Source: Mesocentrotus franciscanus
Taxonomy: Eukaryota > Echinodermata > Echinoidea > Camarodonta > Strongylocentrotidae
Direction of reading: 5' to 3'
DNA: 64,000 bases
Assembly (NCBI GenBank): GCA_037976565.1
Contig: CP137675.1
Coordinates: 29,191,637 to 29,255,636, forward strand
A model generated the notes under the pieces. The model did no database searches. It was not told the DNA's origin and saw only the letters and a list, made by a program, of their open reading frames with translations. Positions 11,701-26,300 of this stretch are shown one piece after another. The translations under genes and the position numbers were made by a program. Every line of letters starts with the position of its first letter. Within the stretch, counting starts at the first letter, position 1.

Positions 11701-14700
11701 AAAAAATATTACAGGTCAGCTACATTATACCACTTACCACACTTCAAAAATTGGAAGCTGGAATCGTGTTTCCAATGAGGAATAATAGTTTTTATTTATT
11801 CAAATACAGAGCAAATGAGCAACATATTATCCTTTGGTGTATTTTACTTCCTTCAATTACTACTGCTTCCGAAAGTATTGTTTCAGCAATTCAAGGTCAA
11901 GGACATTTGTCCGGAATCTGGGAATCGTGATATCATCTTGAGTAATTGAGGAAGTTGGCATCCTTCCATTTGTGGAAACTATATGGTGATATGATAGTCA
12001 AGTACCCAACCCTTGTCACTACTGTCAAGAAACCTCCAAAGTGGCCAAGAACTTGCCATGAACATTTTATCCTCGGAAGTGCAGAGGTTCATGTATATAT
12101 AAGAATCTTGATGATTAAGCTCATTTACATTAAAAAAAAAAAAAAATTTGATAAACCTTTGTTTGTTTAAAACTAATATAAACAATTAGACACCCGGAAA
12201 ACTCATTAAAAAAAGCCATTGGTGTTTGCGAGGAGAGTCACGTGACCAAAACCGGAATAATTCACTGGTGTTTTAAGAGAGAGCATTTACACTGCAAAAA
12301 TCATCAGTGGAGTTTATGCTGGCGTTTCAAAACACCACGCTCCTGAGGTGGGTTTTTCGATTTGAGTTTTTGTCATGTTTATGGGTAGTTGCCTAGCAAC
12401 CTTCGACGAAACTCTGGAATGTGAGAAAAATGTAAGTTAACTAAAGTCAGCTTTTATAACATCTTCAGAAGTTTTTAGAAAAATCCTACCGGTATACACA
12501 ATTTGTAAATGGTGTGAAAGTCCTCAATGTCTAAAATTGTACTCGACCACACATTCAAATTGGCAACGCTGTGATTGCCCTTTGCGAACAGCTTTCAATG
12601 TCATTAAAAATACCACTTCTCTTGGTAATTGAGTATTGACTACATGTACACTGCATGCCATAAAATGGGGGGTAAAGACTATGAGGACTACAAATTGTAA
12701 AATTTCTTTGTTTAGGGTCTATGGCAGATGCTACCAAAATCAAATTGTACCCTGTACAGTACATTTAGGTTAAGGGTATCCCGTAGGACTGAAAGGAGGC
12801 TACTCGTTGTAGCTTATTATCCATACATTCTTTCTGGTCAAATGTCGTAATAAATGTATCTGTAGATTCATGAAATAATGGGTGGGGGCTGATTTTTTTC
12901 ATAAAGAAGAACAAAGTTTTTCTACTCTTTATCATATCAGTATTAAAGCTTTTCTGAAGGCTCACAGGTACTGCCATTGTTTTTAGAAGAATGTGTAGAT
13001 CTAGGCCCCATCTTATAGAGAATCGATATTAATCGCAACTTATTTGCGAACTATGTACATAAGAGATAGGAGACTGCAAACTTGTGATCGATTGGAGGAC
13101 TTGCAATTGATTTGGATCAATCACAACTCTTTATTAGACAGGGCCCAGATTAACTTTTTACGACTGCAGCTGAATACGTGCCTTCACGGTTGTTTCAACG
13201 CAAAGCATGCCGGGACAGATTTCGAGTACGGCAGTAGATTTCCACCTTCGCCGCGATCAGCTTTTTCATTGCCATCAACGGGATTGTTATCCTGTCGAAT
13301 CAACATGACATCATAATCTTGTACAGGATCATTTATTCTGCAGTGATTTTCTTTCATTCTAGTATCATTTGTATGGTAATAAACCAAAGTCTGTGATTAT
13401 GTATTTTTATGACGATCATTCAACCTAAAACACAATTGTTTAGCAGCTTAAAAAGGCAAACCACCGACCCAAACTTCACACACACACATTTGAACATATG
13501 CGACTACATATTCATACCAAGGAACCCACTCTCATTAGCCCACTTTACTTCGTATTATCAGCTTTATTTTTTGAAGGATCGTCATAACGTGAAGGCACGT
13601 ATTTCAAAGAGTCGTGCTCCATGGAGTATAGTTTTTGCCCATTTCCGTTTTCAGCCTTCACTACATAACATAATACTACAGTTACACATGTATTGTGTGC
13701 CCAATTCAAAGTTTACATTGTAGTTTAAAGTAACGAACAAATACAGTACCATGTACAATGTGGGCCCAATAGTCAGGTGGCTTAGCGAAATTATCGTTAC
13801 TTGCCGGATAAAAGCACCATTTTTGGTACAGGGCTCCCTTAGGACATACTAAACAATATTAGGCTAGGAGCCCCCGGCAAAAATATCAATTTAAGGATGT
13901 GGGGCGGGGCGTCTTTGGAGCCCCAAATAATTTTATAACATTGATTTGTTGTTGTACAAATGCTATTTTTGGTACAGGGCTTCCTTAGGATCTACTGAAC
14001 GATATTAAGGTAGGAGCACCCGACAAAAATATCATATAAGGGCATGGGGCGGGGGCGTGACCTCGTAGCCCTCAAATAATTTAGAAGGTAATATAACATT
14101 TATATGTTGTTGTACAAATGCCATTTTTGGTACAAGGCTTCCTTAGGACCTACTAAACGATATTAGGGTTGGAGCCCTTGGCAAAAATATCATATAAGGC
14201 TGTGGGGCGGGGGCGTGCCGTAGCCCCAAATAATTTAAAGGTAATATAACATTTATTTGTTGTTGTACAAATGCCATTTTTACAGGGCTTCCTTAGGACC
14301 TACTGAACGATATTAGGGTAGGAGCCCCCGGGAAGAATATCATATAAGGGTGTGGGACAGGGGCATCGCCTCGTAGTCCACAAATAATTTGTAAGGTAAT
14401 AAAACATCGATTTGTTGTTGTACAAACACCATTTTTGGTACAGGGCTTCATTAGGACCTGCTAAATGATGGTAAGGTAGGAGCTCCCGGCATACATATTC
14501 ATATATGTGTGATTGGGGGCCCATGGCGTTTGTACAACAACAAATCAATGTTATATTACCTTACAAATTATTTGTGGACTACGAGGTGACGCCCCTGTCC
14601 CACACCTTGATATGATATTCTTGCCGGGGGCTCCTACCCTAATATCGTTCAGTAGGTCCTAAGGAAGCCCTGTACCAAAAATGGCATTTGTACAAAAACA

Positions 14701-17305
14701 AATAAATGTTATATTACCTTCTAAATTATTTAGGGGGCTACGCGACACCCCGCCCCACCCTTATATGATATTCATGCCGGGGCTCCTACCCTAATATCGT
14801 TCAGTAGGTCCTAAGGAAGCCCTGTACCAAAATGGCATTTGTACAACAGCAAATAAATGTTATATTACCTTCTAAATTATTTGGGGCTACAAGGCCACGC
14901 CCGCCTCACACCCTTATATGATATTTTGCCGGGGGCTCCCACCCTAATATCGTTCAGTAGATCCTAAGGAAGCCCTGTACCAAAAATGGCATTTGTACAA
15001 TAACAAATCAATATTATAAAATTATTTGGGGCTCCCAAAAGACGCCCCCGCCCCCACACCCTTAAATTGAATTTTTGCCGGGGGCTCCTAGCCTAATATC
15101 GTTTAGTAAGTGCTAAGGAAGCCCTGTACCAAAAATGGTGCTTTTAACCGACAAGTAACGATAATCGATAAATTTGACGCTAAGCCACCTGACTACAAAG
15201 ACATACAATAATAATCATGATAATAATAATAATAAAACAGTGCTAATATAAAGTGTGCTTTCCACCGAAGTCTCTAAGCGCTATGACAAACAAAATACAA
15301 TGACCAACAAAAGGCAACAATAACATATTAAACTAAAACAAATTACAAATTACAATACCTATGAAATGTTCATATACTTGTACATGTGTACAGTATATGC
15401 AGTTGGTAGGAATTAGCAAAGTCCATGTTTAAACCAATAAAATAAATAAAACTTGGCAAACTTCTGCATTAGTGAGCATTCCCACCCAAAAGTGGTACGT
15501 TGCATCATGTGAGAGTTAGTCTTGTGAGCGCAAGAGCAGTGTCCAAGGAGGCAGGACTTTGCTCCATGCGTGAACCAGATGTGAACTTCTCATAGTTTAC
15601 AATTTACAAATATATCACTATTTACTCGGAGTTGGTCCTAGAGATAACATTGAGATAGCGATCCCACTTTATTTATTCATTCATTCAGAAGTTCTTATGC
15701 ATTATATGTTTAAGTAATTCACTATACCACACAGTTAGAAATTATGTGAACTGTTGATAAAGGAGTTAAATAGCGGGCAGGACGGGGTACAAATTTTTTT
15801 TAAAATTAACAATTATAAGAAAGGGCAATGAACTTTTTGAAAGAGTTGTTGCTCTCAAGGTTGAATAATAGTTCATACATGTACATGTATACATGTAGGT
15901 ATATATATTCAATATCATTTCACCCATTTCATCAACATATATCAGTAAAAGTTTGATGACCTTTCCAATGTACTGATTGATATGTTGTCATATGATAAAG
16001 TCACCTGATACTGTCCTAGCCTTGACATGCTATAGCACATGCAGATTAGTGCCCTGTTTTAGCATACAATGCTTCATGAACAGATGTGACATGCTGCGTT
16101 CATTAATGTTCATGAACAGCGTAGAGGGAATTTTAAAAATAGATGCTAATATTGTTCACAGATGATCAATGTGCATCTACATTAATGTAATAGTAACTCT
16201 ACAAAAGTACATAGCTCTGTACATTTACGTTTACTTACATTGACGTCATACTGCAATAACAACAAAGTTTGAACAAACAATGGCTCTTTGCAGGATTTAT
16301 ATGTTTTCTTTTTGCAATTGAATAAATTATTTTGCAGTACATGTAGGTAATGGGTCAATCTTTATATTGACTGACAAATTAAAGCAAAACAACAACAAAA
16401 ATTGAGATAAAACTGAACAGACACACAAGCAAAAGGCATAAACATACACTTTCCAGAACGTGCACCAAAATGAATATTTAATGGAGTCTAAGCTTCAATT
16501 CCATTTTTTGTTTTCTGTTATTTCTTCCAGGTCTTCCAAAAGCAGTGAAAGTGCCTCATAAGACCCCATCAAGGCATACCATGCCTGGACACTAGCTGGG
16601 GGTCTCAAGCCTACAGATGTCTTGTATGTATCCCTACCTCTCTACCATTCTTCAGGCCTTATGAACGGTGTCCTTAGCTGTCTCAGTTCAGGTAATATTT
16701 TAATTGATACATACAGGTAATTCAGTTCTACTTTATTTTACTTTGCAATAAATATTCAAATGATTTTTAAACAAAAACATCAATTTGAAACAATGACACA
16801 TTCACAATAAATGTACATTAAGAGGTATTACAGTTAAAAAGACATTTGTAAACTATATATACATAAACATAATATTGCAAAAAAAGGTAGCAGCCATAGA
16901 GGAGAAGCCCTTACAAGTGGCCGACCCAATAGAATATTTAAATGTAGAGAACATACTGTACATGTAATATGGTAATTGTTAAGAAAAGTGTGTACACAAA
17001 AACCTATAGTGGTACATTATGAAATGACACCATGTACATGTAACAAATAACAGAACACAACAAACAAAGACGTTGAAAAACAGTTCAAATGTTTAAAATG
17101 TTAGATTGAATACATGTACAATGTATGTACAGTACATGTATGTACAAAACATACATGTTTGCATATTGCCGTTGTTCATATTTTGCATCATATGTAAAAG
17201 TGAAAAATAAAATATTTTTACCGGTAATAATATCAATGTCTTCTATAGCATCATCATCCCCCAGCCTAGGCTCTCATGTTTGATATGCATTTATGTTGTT
17301 GTTGT

Positions 17306-17346
<41 letters not shown>

Positions 17347-20300
17347 CATTGTAAGTACATACATGTATTGTACAGTATGTTTTTTTTTGGGGGTATTTGG
17401 GTATATTTCTGTCTGTTTCGCTCTAGTTTTCATTCTACTTTCTCCTTCCTTCACCTCTTTTCATCTATCTTTTATTTTCACAACTCTCTCTCTCTCTCTG
17501 TTAGAAATCTGGTGCATGTGGCATAGTTTCATATTCTGTTTGTTGTTGTTCGAAGCATTGTTGGCAGCCTGCCAAGTTCTTGAGCCTCTAAAACTACGGT
17601 ACCTCAGGCTCAGAAAATCTTGATTTCAAAGTTCATTATAGAAATGTACAATCTAGGTCAGGTTAATAGACCTGTTGCCATGGTGATGCCCTGTTCATCC
17701 CAAGGAATTTGTGGTTTCGGTCTCCTGAGATTTTGGACAAATTTGTGCTAGAGATGTGCAAATTATACTAGTTGTACTGAAACTCTACTTTGAAACATTC
17801 CCTCTAGAATATGTATTTTTTGTTCTTTCTCCGCCCTATTCATAGATTGGTAATTTAGCAACACAGAGAGACTTGAGGCTTTTTAGCCCCCTCCCCCACC
17901 TGTAGAGATTATGATGATCATTATTAAATATTAATGATAATAATAATGATAATTATGATAATAGTGATAATGATAATGATAATGATAATGATGAACATGA
18001 TAATAATAATAATAACAAATAAAATTTAAAAAATGATAATAATAATGATGATAATAATGATGATAATAATAAAAACAATAATAATAATAATGATGAAATA
18101 ATATCAACAACAATAACAACAACCATAGTGAAATTGTGGAAAACACTGGATGTATGTTATAAGTTGTCTCAATCTGGGAAGCCTTCCTAATTCCTATTAT
18201 TGATCAATCATTCTTGCTTAGCAGCACCAAAAGCTGATTGACCAGATGTGCTCTTTGTTATGAACCTCAAAGCCCTTCTCTCTGAATGAAATTTATTGAT
18301 TTCTGCTTGCATGACAGAACTTCGCACAATATTAAAGTGGGTTAGATACAATGCATTGTATAGGTTAAGGAATCTGGGTTTGTAAAGACTATGAATGTTT
18401 TCTGATGGAATCAGGGATCTTTCCTTATTCCTGTGATCACTTGTTGCATTAAATGTATATTTACTGAATATGTTGTCTTATATATGAAAAAAACACAACA
18501 TGCATGTATAGCATGTAGTTAGTGATGTGTTTGTTTGTTTGTTTGTTTGTTTTTCCATATATAAAAAGACAACATGCATTCAGTAAAATAATAACAAATA
18601 GAATTATGAATTACAAGATAAAATAAACGGCTGGATAGCCCATATTCAGCAGTATCGTTATGATGCCGCTGGTCTTCCATGGGGACCAGAAATGATACAG
18701 TAAAACAATACAATATACATAAACAAACGACAAAACAATAGCCAAACATAAATTCCCAAGCAAAATATAGTAAGAAATTAAATATCCAATACAGACAGTA
18801 GAGAAAAGAAGCTAGTATTATAGAAACAGAATTGTGTGAAGTAAACTACATAAATGCGATCTCTTGACATGCTCTATAAAGTCACTAAGGTCTTAAGATG
18901 TTTGTTAATTAAAAGTTCTTTTTTTACATATCTGAATGAAAGTTTAGCTAACAACCTCATTGAGATGACAATAAGCCCAATATGCATTAACCAGCTCCAT
19001 ACCGGGTATCCTAATGATGTGGTTGAACATCTATGTACAATTTTTGGTTAACAATTTCATTTTGCGTTTTGTGTCTTTTTATGCCACTGTATTTCCCTAA
19101 GCTCCCTTTAGTTAGTCTTTGCTCTTTTTAGAGCTTTGGGTAGGTAACACTACCAAAATTGAACATTGTAATCCTATACACTTTAGCTTGTCTCTATTGT
19201 GTTATATGCTATTTCTCTTTCCAGACACATTTTCGTTAATTTCTTATCATCAATTCTTTAGGTTGTACAGTAGCTTTGGCACCCAAATTTTCAGCGTCAC
19301 GCTTCTGGGATGACATCCGCAAGCACAAAGCCACTGCCTTTCTCTACATCGGTGAACTTTGCAGATATCTCCTGGCACAACCTGAAGTAAGTTACTGCAC
19401 CAAGAGAAGTTAAGCCCAGGGCTCACCTGAAAAAGATCATAGAGAACATGGGAGAGGGAGCTTGGGATGGCTTGATATGTACATGTATATATATAGGCCC
19501 ACATGTAACTTGTGATTCAAACTACTAGTACCCATGAAAGTATCTATACTGTAATGGCCACAATAAATATTACAGGGAACCAAGGGAAGTAATAAAATAT
19601 CACATTTACCCCCTAAAAAAAAAGGGTTTAAGAAGAATTTAAAAAAGGTGCTGCAGTAGGATGGAAACACTTTACTTTTAAATGACTGGGAATAGTGAAA
19701 AGGAAAATACATACCGGTAGCTGTCCTCATTCTTGGCTCATGAGCATTTTTAAGATCTAAGAGATGTGCAGCACACTGTTATCTTATTTTTTGTTTTAGT
19801 TATTAATTTGTTAAGGCATTTTACCATTTAATGTGTGAATGAGGCATACATGTAGTGTGTGCCGGCATTGATGCACAAAATCAGTGACTGTCAACGGTTA
19901 TTGCTCCATTGTTACAGTCATATCTTTGCTGCACATTAAACTTTTATCATACCTCTCCACTTTAACTCCACTAATTTCTTCATCCCCCTTTTTCATTCCT
20001 GCAGAAGCCTAATGATGGCAAGTACCCCAGCCCTGTGAGACTGGCATATGGCAATGGCCTAGGGGCAGACATCTGGGAACGTTTCCAGAAGCGTTTCAAC
20101 ATTGAGAGGGTTGTGGAGTGGTACACAGCCACCGAGGCGTCCGGGGGTTTCATCAATACTGACGGAAGGTTGGATCTGTTGGGAGGTACTCCTGGCTGGC
20201 AGAGGTAAGGAGGGCATGATTTGCCTAAAATGGTCTGGAGGGGGCGGGGCAGAATTCACCCCTCCTGGAGGCGCACCGCGATATGTTTGAGGATAATTGT

Positions 20301-23300
20301 ACTATTCCGCAAGATTTCATGACGTTAGGGCCTACGATCTTACGCAACTTTTGATAACAAATTTACATAATTTCAACCTACGGGAATTGCACACCGTCAA
20401 AAATTGCCATGCTGCTCTCCGTCATCCCCTCGTCTGAGAAAGTATGATTCATATACAGTGAGGTTTAATCAATTGTTATAAACATTTTATGCACATTTTC
20501 CCATGGTTGCAGCATTGCACATACAGCATAGAAGAAAAAAAACACATTCAAGGGAGAAGCACAAAAACTCTAATTCTGGTGTGAATTGGGCTACTGCTTT
20601 TCCTTTTCAACTCACACTTGACTAGTTCTGAATAACTTCTATTCACTAGTAGGGTAGGGTAGGAAATATGTCGAGGGCTTTTCATGAGGTGAATGATAAC
20701 AATAGATATGATCAAGGTTATAAACATAGCCTCCGGGAATATTTGTTTATTTGTGGGCTCTATACAGAGAAATCCTATCTGGGATAACTATTATGATTGA
20801 ATCTATTTTCTTTTTTACATTTCTCTGGAGATTTATGCATGCAGCATGTTTGTACCTGTATGTATAAATTCTCCTATGACATATGGCAGAATTTGTGGTG
20901 TGACCTGTAGGATTCATTCATGTTAATAAAATTATTTGTGCAAATATTTTTGCCACATTTTCTGAGATTGAAGAGTATGCATTTTTGTTTCTTTCTTTCT
21001 CTCTTCCTTTCTTTTGTCTTAACAATTTTTTTTTTTTTTTTAACTTCCTTTTAGTGTTGCATTTGGTAAACCAACCCTCCAATTGAAATTTGAGATTTAT
21101 GAAAAAAGTTGCATGGTCTAATCTGTGTGGAGAACAAATATGATATTGTGAATTCATTACAAATTAAAAGACAAATTTTAAAAAGGAAAATTGAATTGAC
21201 ACCCGATCTGATAAAAATTGATATTGATGAAAATTGATAGTTTTGATATTGTTATGATGGACAATGAAAAGCATTAATTTGAATAGTTTTATTTCTGAAG
21301 TTGATACTTTTTGATGAGTATCTCTTAATGATTAATGAACAACAACTTGCATACATATAGTTTCAACTTTCAAGTTGATACTTGCAACATGTTTTGTTTA
21401 TCTCATGATGAACAATGCATGTTTGGCCTTGTTGTTTTGATATAGTTTCAATATGTTTCTTTGTCATTTCCTATTTGAATTCAGAAACTTGCAGGAAATT
21501 GTGTGGTGGTTGAATGTGACTTTGCTACAGCCCAGCCTGTAAGAGGGCCTGATGGGAAATGCAAACCAGTTCCAAGAGGTGAGTCGGGTCAGACATTGTT
21601 TATTTGACACTTTGTTCCTCATCCCCTCTGTTTTGTGGTTGAGGGATCGTAGCTTTTTGTCTTTCATCAAAAAGAATTTTCAAATTCTGTCCTCAGTGCT
21701 CTCTCTCTCGTGTGGGTGAGGGTTTAATTTCCTTTTTTTTAAATTCCTTTTTTTCTTCTTTTTTTTCTTCATTTATTTATTTATTTATTTATTTATTTAT
21801 TCATTTAGTTATTTTTTCATAAGAAGAGAGTTTATTTGACACAAATTCTGCTCCAATTTCTCTCTCTTTTGTTGGTAAGGGATGGAAGTGAATTGAATTT
21901 ATTCAACACTTTCATAAAAACATGCAAAGTCAAAAAGAGTTATCTTTCGTCTTTTCTGAGAAGAATGTTGAATATTTCTTTGCACACTTTGAGTTCCTCT
22001 GTCTCTCTGTTTTGTGGATGAGGGATCCATTTTATTTTTTTGGAGAAAAATGTTGATTAAACTCAAATTGTGTTCCTTGTTCTCTTTGTTTTATGGGTGA
22101 GTGAGGGATGGTAGCTTTAAATGCGTCTTTCAACAGAAGAATCACCTTACTATTGATTCCCAGATGTTGACACAAAAAACATGAAACCTCCAGCTGACAG
22201 CCATTACTAGTCATGATCACGTTTTTGTACCGTTTTTTTCTTCATATTCCCTCTTTTAGGGATGGGGGTAGGTTGGGGGAGGGGAGGAGGTGATGTTTGT
22301 TGAAGGAAACAACCACCTACCTCTTCTGCATGTTTATGCAGATACATATGTAGTAGGCCCTGTGCATAAAATCAGCTCAAAAAGCATTCACTCAACATTC
22401 TGACATCTTGACAGAGAAGAAAATAAAAGATAATATATAATTATCACATGCATGTATGGAGCCCAAGCTGGACTTTGGTTCCTCGCGCACCCCTTTTTTA
22501 AATGCACTGGCATGGAAAAGAACACAATAGAACCTAATTCGGCCTTGTGGTTCTGTTAGCAAGATTTTACGTTTAATTTCTATTTACTCTTCTGTAACTG
22601 ATGATCCATAGAATGCCAGATAATATTTGTTGTTAGCTGAACACACATGATGTTTAGGCAATACTCCTCTATCAGCTACATGTACAGGTGTACAGTGTAT
22701 GTCTGTAAGGACACAATGGTCAAGGAGTTCTGATAATGGAACTCGATAGTAACTGAGCTTACATGCATCTACCCGGACATGTTACTTTATACTGTGACCG
22801 ACCTTCACCGGGATGGCATTCAAGTAGGCACAAATTTAATCTGAGAACCAGGCAAAGTAATGTTTGACTTAAACATTATAAAATAATTAGCCTTCCCTTC
22901 CTGAAATCAAGGATACAGTTATCTACATGTTTTCTACATGTACATACATCATAAATAACGTATATCGGTTTCGTGTTATGTAGCTCTATATACATTAATC
23001 ACAATAAATTTATTGACTTCTAACCACTGAAATCTACATGTACATGTTCCACGTTATGGCTAGCCACCACCACCCTTCTCTCCCCCCAACATGTATATAC
23101 ATTTTTTGTAAATGCCTCTCCAGAGCAATTATCCTCTGAATAGTGCATGCAGAACAATTACATGTACCTTATATGTAGACATGTATGACTGCAACCTAGA
23201 ACAATCACAAGCTTGCCTTGAAAGCTTTCACAATATACATGGGCCTAGTGGGATAGTTCAGGGGGAGGGGGAGGGGGGATCATCGGTCCTGTACAAAGTA

Positions 23301-26300
23301 AACATACATGTACATGGACATAATTTGCTCAAAGGGCCATGTTTACAAGCTTTTGCTTCTTTAGAGCTCCTAACCTTTATTACTTTGTATATGATTACGT
23401 TTTATGTACGATTTTTAAATGGTTGAATAATTTGAAATTGAATTGAAATTGGAAAAGTAGTAAGTAGTCCAGGCCCGTAACACAAAGCTTAGCAATTTAT
23501 CGTAGAATTGATCACTATGTGCGATCAATCTCCAAAAATCAATTGTACGATCATTTACTATTAAAGCTTTGTGTTTAACGGGCCCAGGAGGGGCAGTTCT
23601 TGATGTATAGCTCATAGCCTTATTTGAATATGTGTAGAAAATAGGTTAAATGAAGCAATACAATTATTAATTGTAACAAAGACCAATTCCACCTGTACTT
23701 TAATATCAGAAATCACTTTATGTACACTTTACGTATGCAGAACATTTACCTGGTTACAGAGTAATATATCAATCTGAGATGAAATGTTATGAAATAGTGT
23801 ACTCCAGATCACATAATTATTAGAATTCTAACCACTCATCTTGTTCAGAAACAATGGAATTTGAACATTTTAACAGTCATATTGCCATAGCAATCACACT
23901 TATAAAATAATGCTGTTTGTTTCCAACAGGTTTCAAGGTTCTATCCACTTAAAAGGCAATCCAACCTTTGCATTGTTTGCAATATTATAAGTTCATTAAA
24001 ATGAAAGCAGAAAAATAATAAAAACAGAATGGCAAAAGTTTGAAATAAATTGAAACAAAATTAATGAGAACCTCAAGTCTGGAATTTTGTTCAGTGGCAA
24101 TGTCACATTAGACACAGAAAATTCTTCCATTTGAAAATGCCATATATATTTCTATGTTTATAGCCAATTGAATGTTCTATCTAACAAGGATAACTAGAAA
24201 AGAAAATGTGTGTCTTTTATTGTTTTCTTATTTGTATTTCAATTTTTTTCCCTTCATTATTTGAATACATGCACATATACACTGTATGTGTGTATCACTT
24301 CGGGTAGGCTAGCAGTAGATATCAGTGGTTATTAATAAGATTTACCTTGTTTACGTCAATTTCATTACTTCATTAATATGCAAAGAACAAGGTTATCAAT
24401 TGCACCTGAACCTGTATATTCAGGTTGGAATTGCCTCCCAACAAACACTACGTGGTGAAGAGAATGGGAAATACAGGTATGGATTCTTATTCTGTTTTCA
24501 TGTAATATACAAATGATGCTCTTTTAAAGAATCCAAATCATTTTTTGTAACAATGTCCCCTAGGTGAGACAGGGCTCATGCTGTTCAAACTGGACAACTT
24601 CAACAAGTTTCTTGGCTATCGCGGTCCCTCGCAGCAGACCCAGAACAAACTGGTCCATGATGTTAAGAAGACCGTGACCTGTTCTTCAATAGCGGTGACC
24701 TGATGATGGTTGATGTAGATGGCTATGTCTACTTCAAGGACAGGCTAGGCGATACATTCAGGTAAATATTCAGGGCTCTCTTTTAAACTTGAGTCAGAAT
24801 ACCCCAGTCAATAGATCAACAGACATCGACACCAACAGGACAAAGTCTTACAGCTAGCAAAACTGAAGCCAGTTTAATGAACCCTCAGAAAAAAAAACCA
24901 ATATGTCTATCTTTTGGACTGTTGGTTTCTTGGGATGCAGCCCAGACTGTCTGGGTTGGTCCCTAGTTGCTTACAGTCAAATCCAAGCTATGCATATATT
25001 CAATTGGGGGAAATTCTATACCGTACCTTACCAAGGAAAAGACAGTGTTTCAATGAACATCCTGAATATCATTCTTTTATGAATGAAAATTGCTTGATTG
25101 GGGAAAAACAACGATGCTAATTCTAAGCATATGACACTGGATTTATTATATAATTTGAATCTCCATTTTTTCCCCCAATTTTCATTATGAGGAGGTCTCT
25201 AGCTTGTGACCCTGCACCACATAACCACCCAAAATTTGCCCCCAACATTCTTTTTAGTTTAGGGTTGATTGTGAAAGAGGAGATTTGCAGCAGAGAATAA
25301 TTTTCAGTCCCATAGAATGTTACTTTAGAGAAAAACTTTAGAGAAAAAGGTGTTTAAAGTCTGTAGTCTACTTAAGCACTCTGAATTCCAAGGTGTTGGA
25401 AAAGGTGACAAAAATGAGGATAAAAATTCTATAGCAATTTCTGTGAAACAATGTAATAGCTTACTCTGTTTTATTGGAGATCAAAATGAGTACCAATGAT
25501 TGTATATAAATAAAAACTACTAAAACAAACTCATAAATCAGAAAAGCATAGGTCTACAAAATACCACATTTATATTGCATTGTGCTTCCAAATTTTTATA
25601 TTACATAGAAAAAAGTATTTTCTTTCAGGAAATGCTAAAAACTATCATTTGACCATCCTGACCAAATACACCTTTATTGAGCTCTGACTGCCAACCACAC
25701 TATGCAACTTGTTGGTGGTTTTGTAGGGCAGGGTCACATTGAATTACATTCTAAAGTTCAATGAACATGATATTGAGGAACAATAGCAATCATAGAATAA
25801 GATGAATACTAATAAAAACGACTTTTTCTGAAGCATGAAGAGTAAACATGAAAGATTATTTATCGGGCATTGAACCAACAGCACTCCTTTGATGTTCTTC
25901 CTCTAATGTTACCCTCTTATGTTAAAAGGTGATTCAATACTTCAGTTAATCTTCTGAAGAAGATTAGTTTGATGTTCAATAAACCGCAGTTGTTATGAAT
26001 ATGTTTTTGTTGATTCCAAATTTTATTACGAAAGATAGCATGCAAGAAAGCCTAAGTGAATTCCTGTTGTGTTGATGATAGTAAGGCCTTTTCGTTTGTG
26101 TGGACAAGGACGCCGTTCCCGTCCTCTAACGATGCGAATTGGCTGCAGTCAACCTGTCCTGTTCACTTCCTTATTACCCTTTTCGTTTTTAGTTGACGCC
26201 CGTTCTCTACATGGTGGCATAATGGCCCCCTCTTATTCAATTTTTCCTTCTCTTATGTAATTCTTTGTTTTTATTGTTCGTTTATCCTTTTCTTCCTACC

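Noticed and set aside
13772..15193. CRISPR-like array of regularly spaced direct repeats
   Set aside because: The units are about 155 bp, change orientation midway and are bounded by inverted ends with TA; it is a eukaryotic foldback element.
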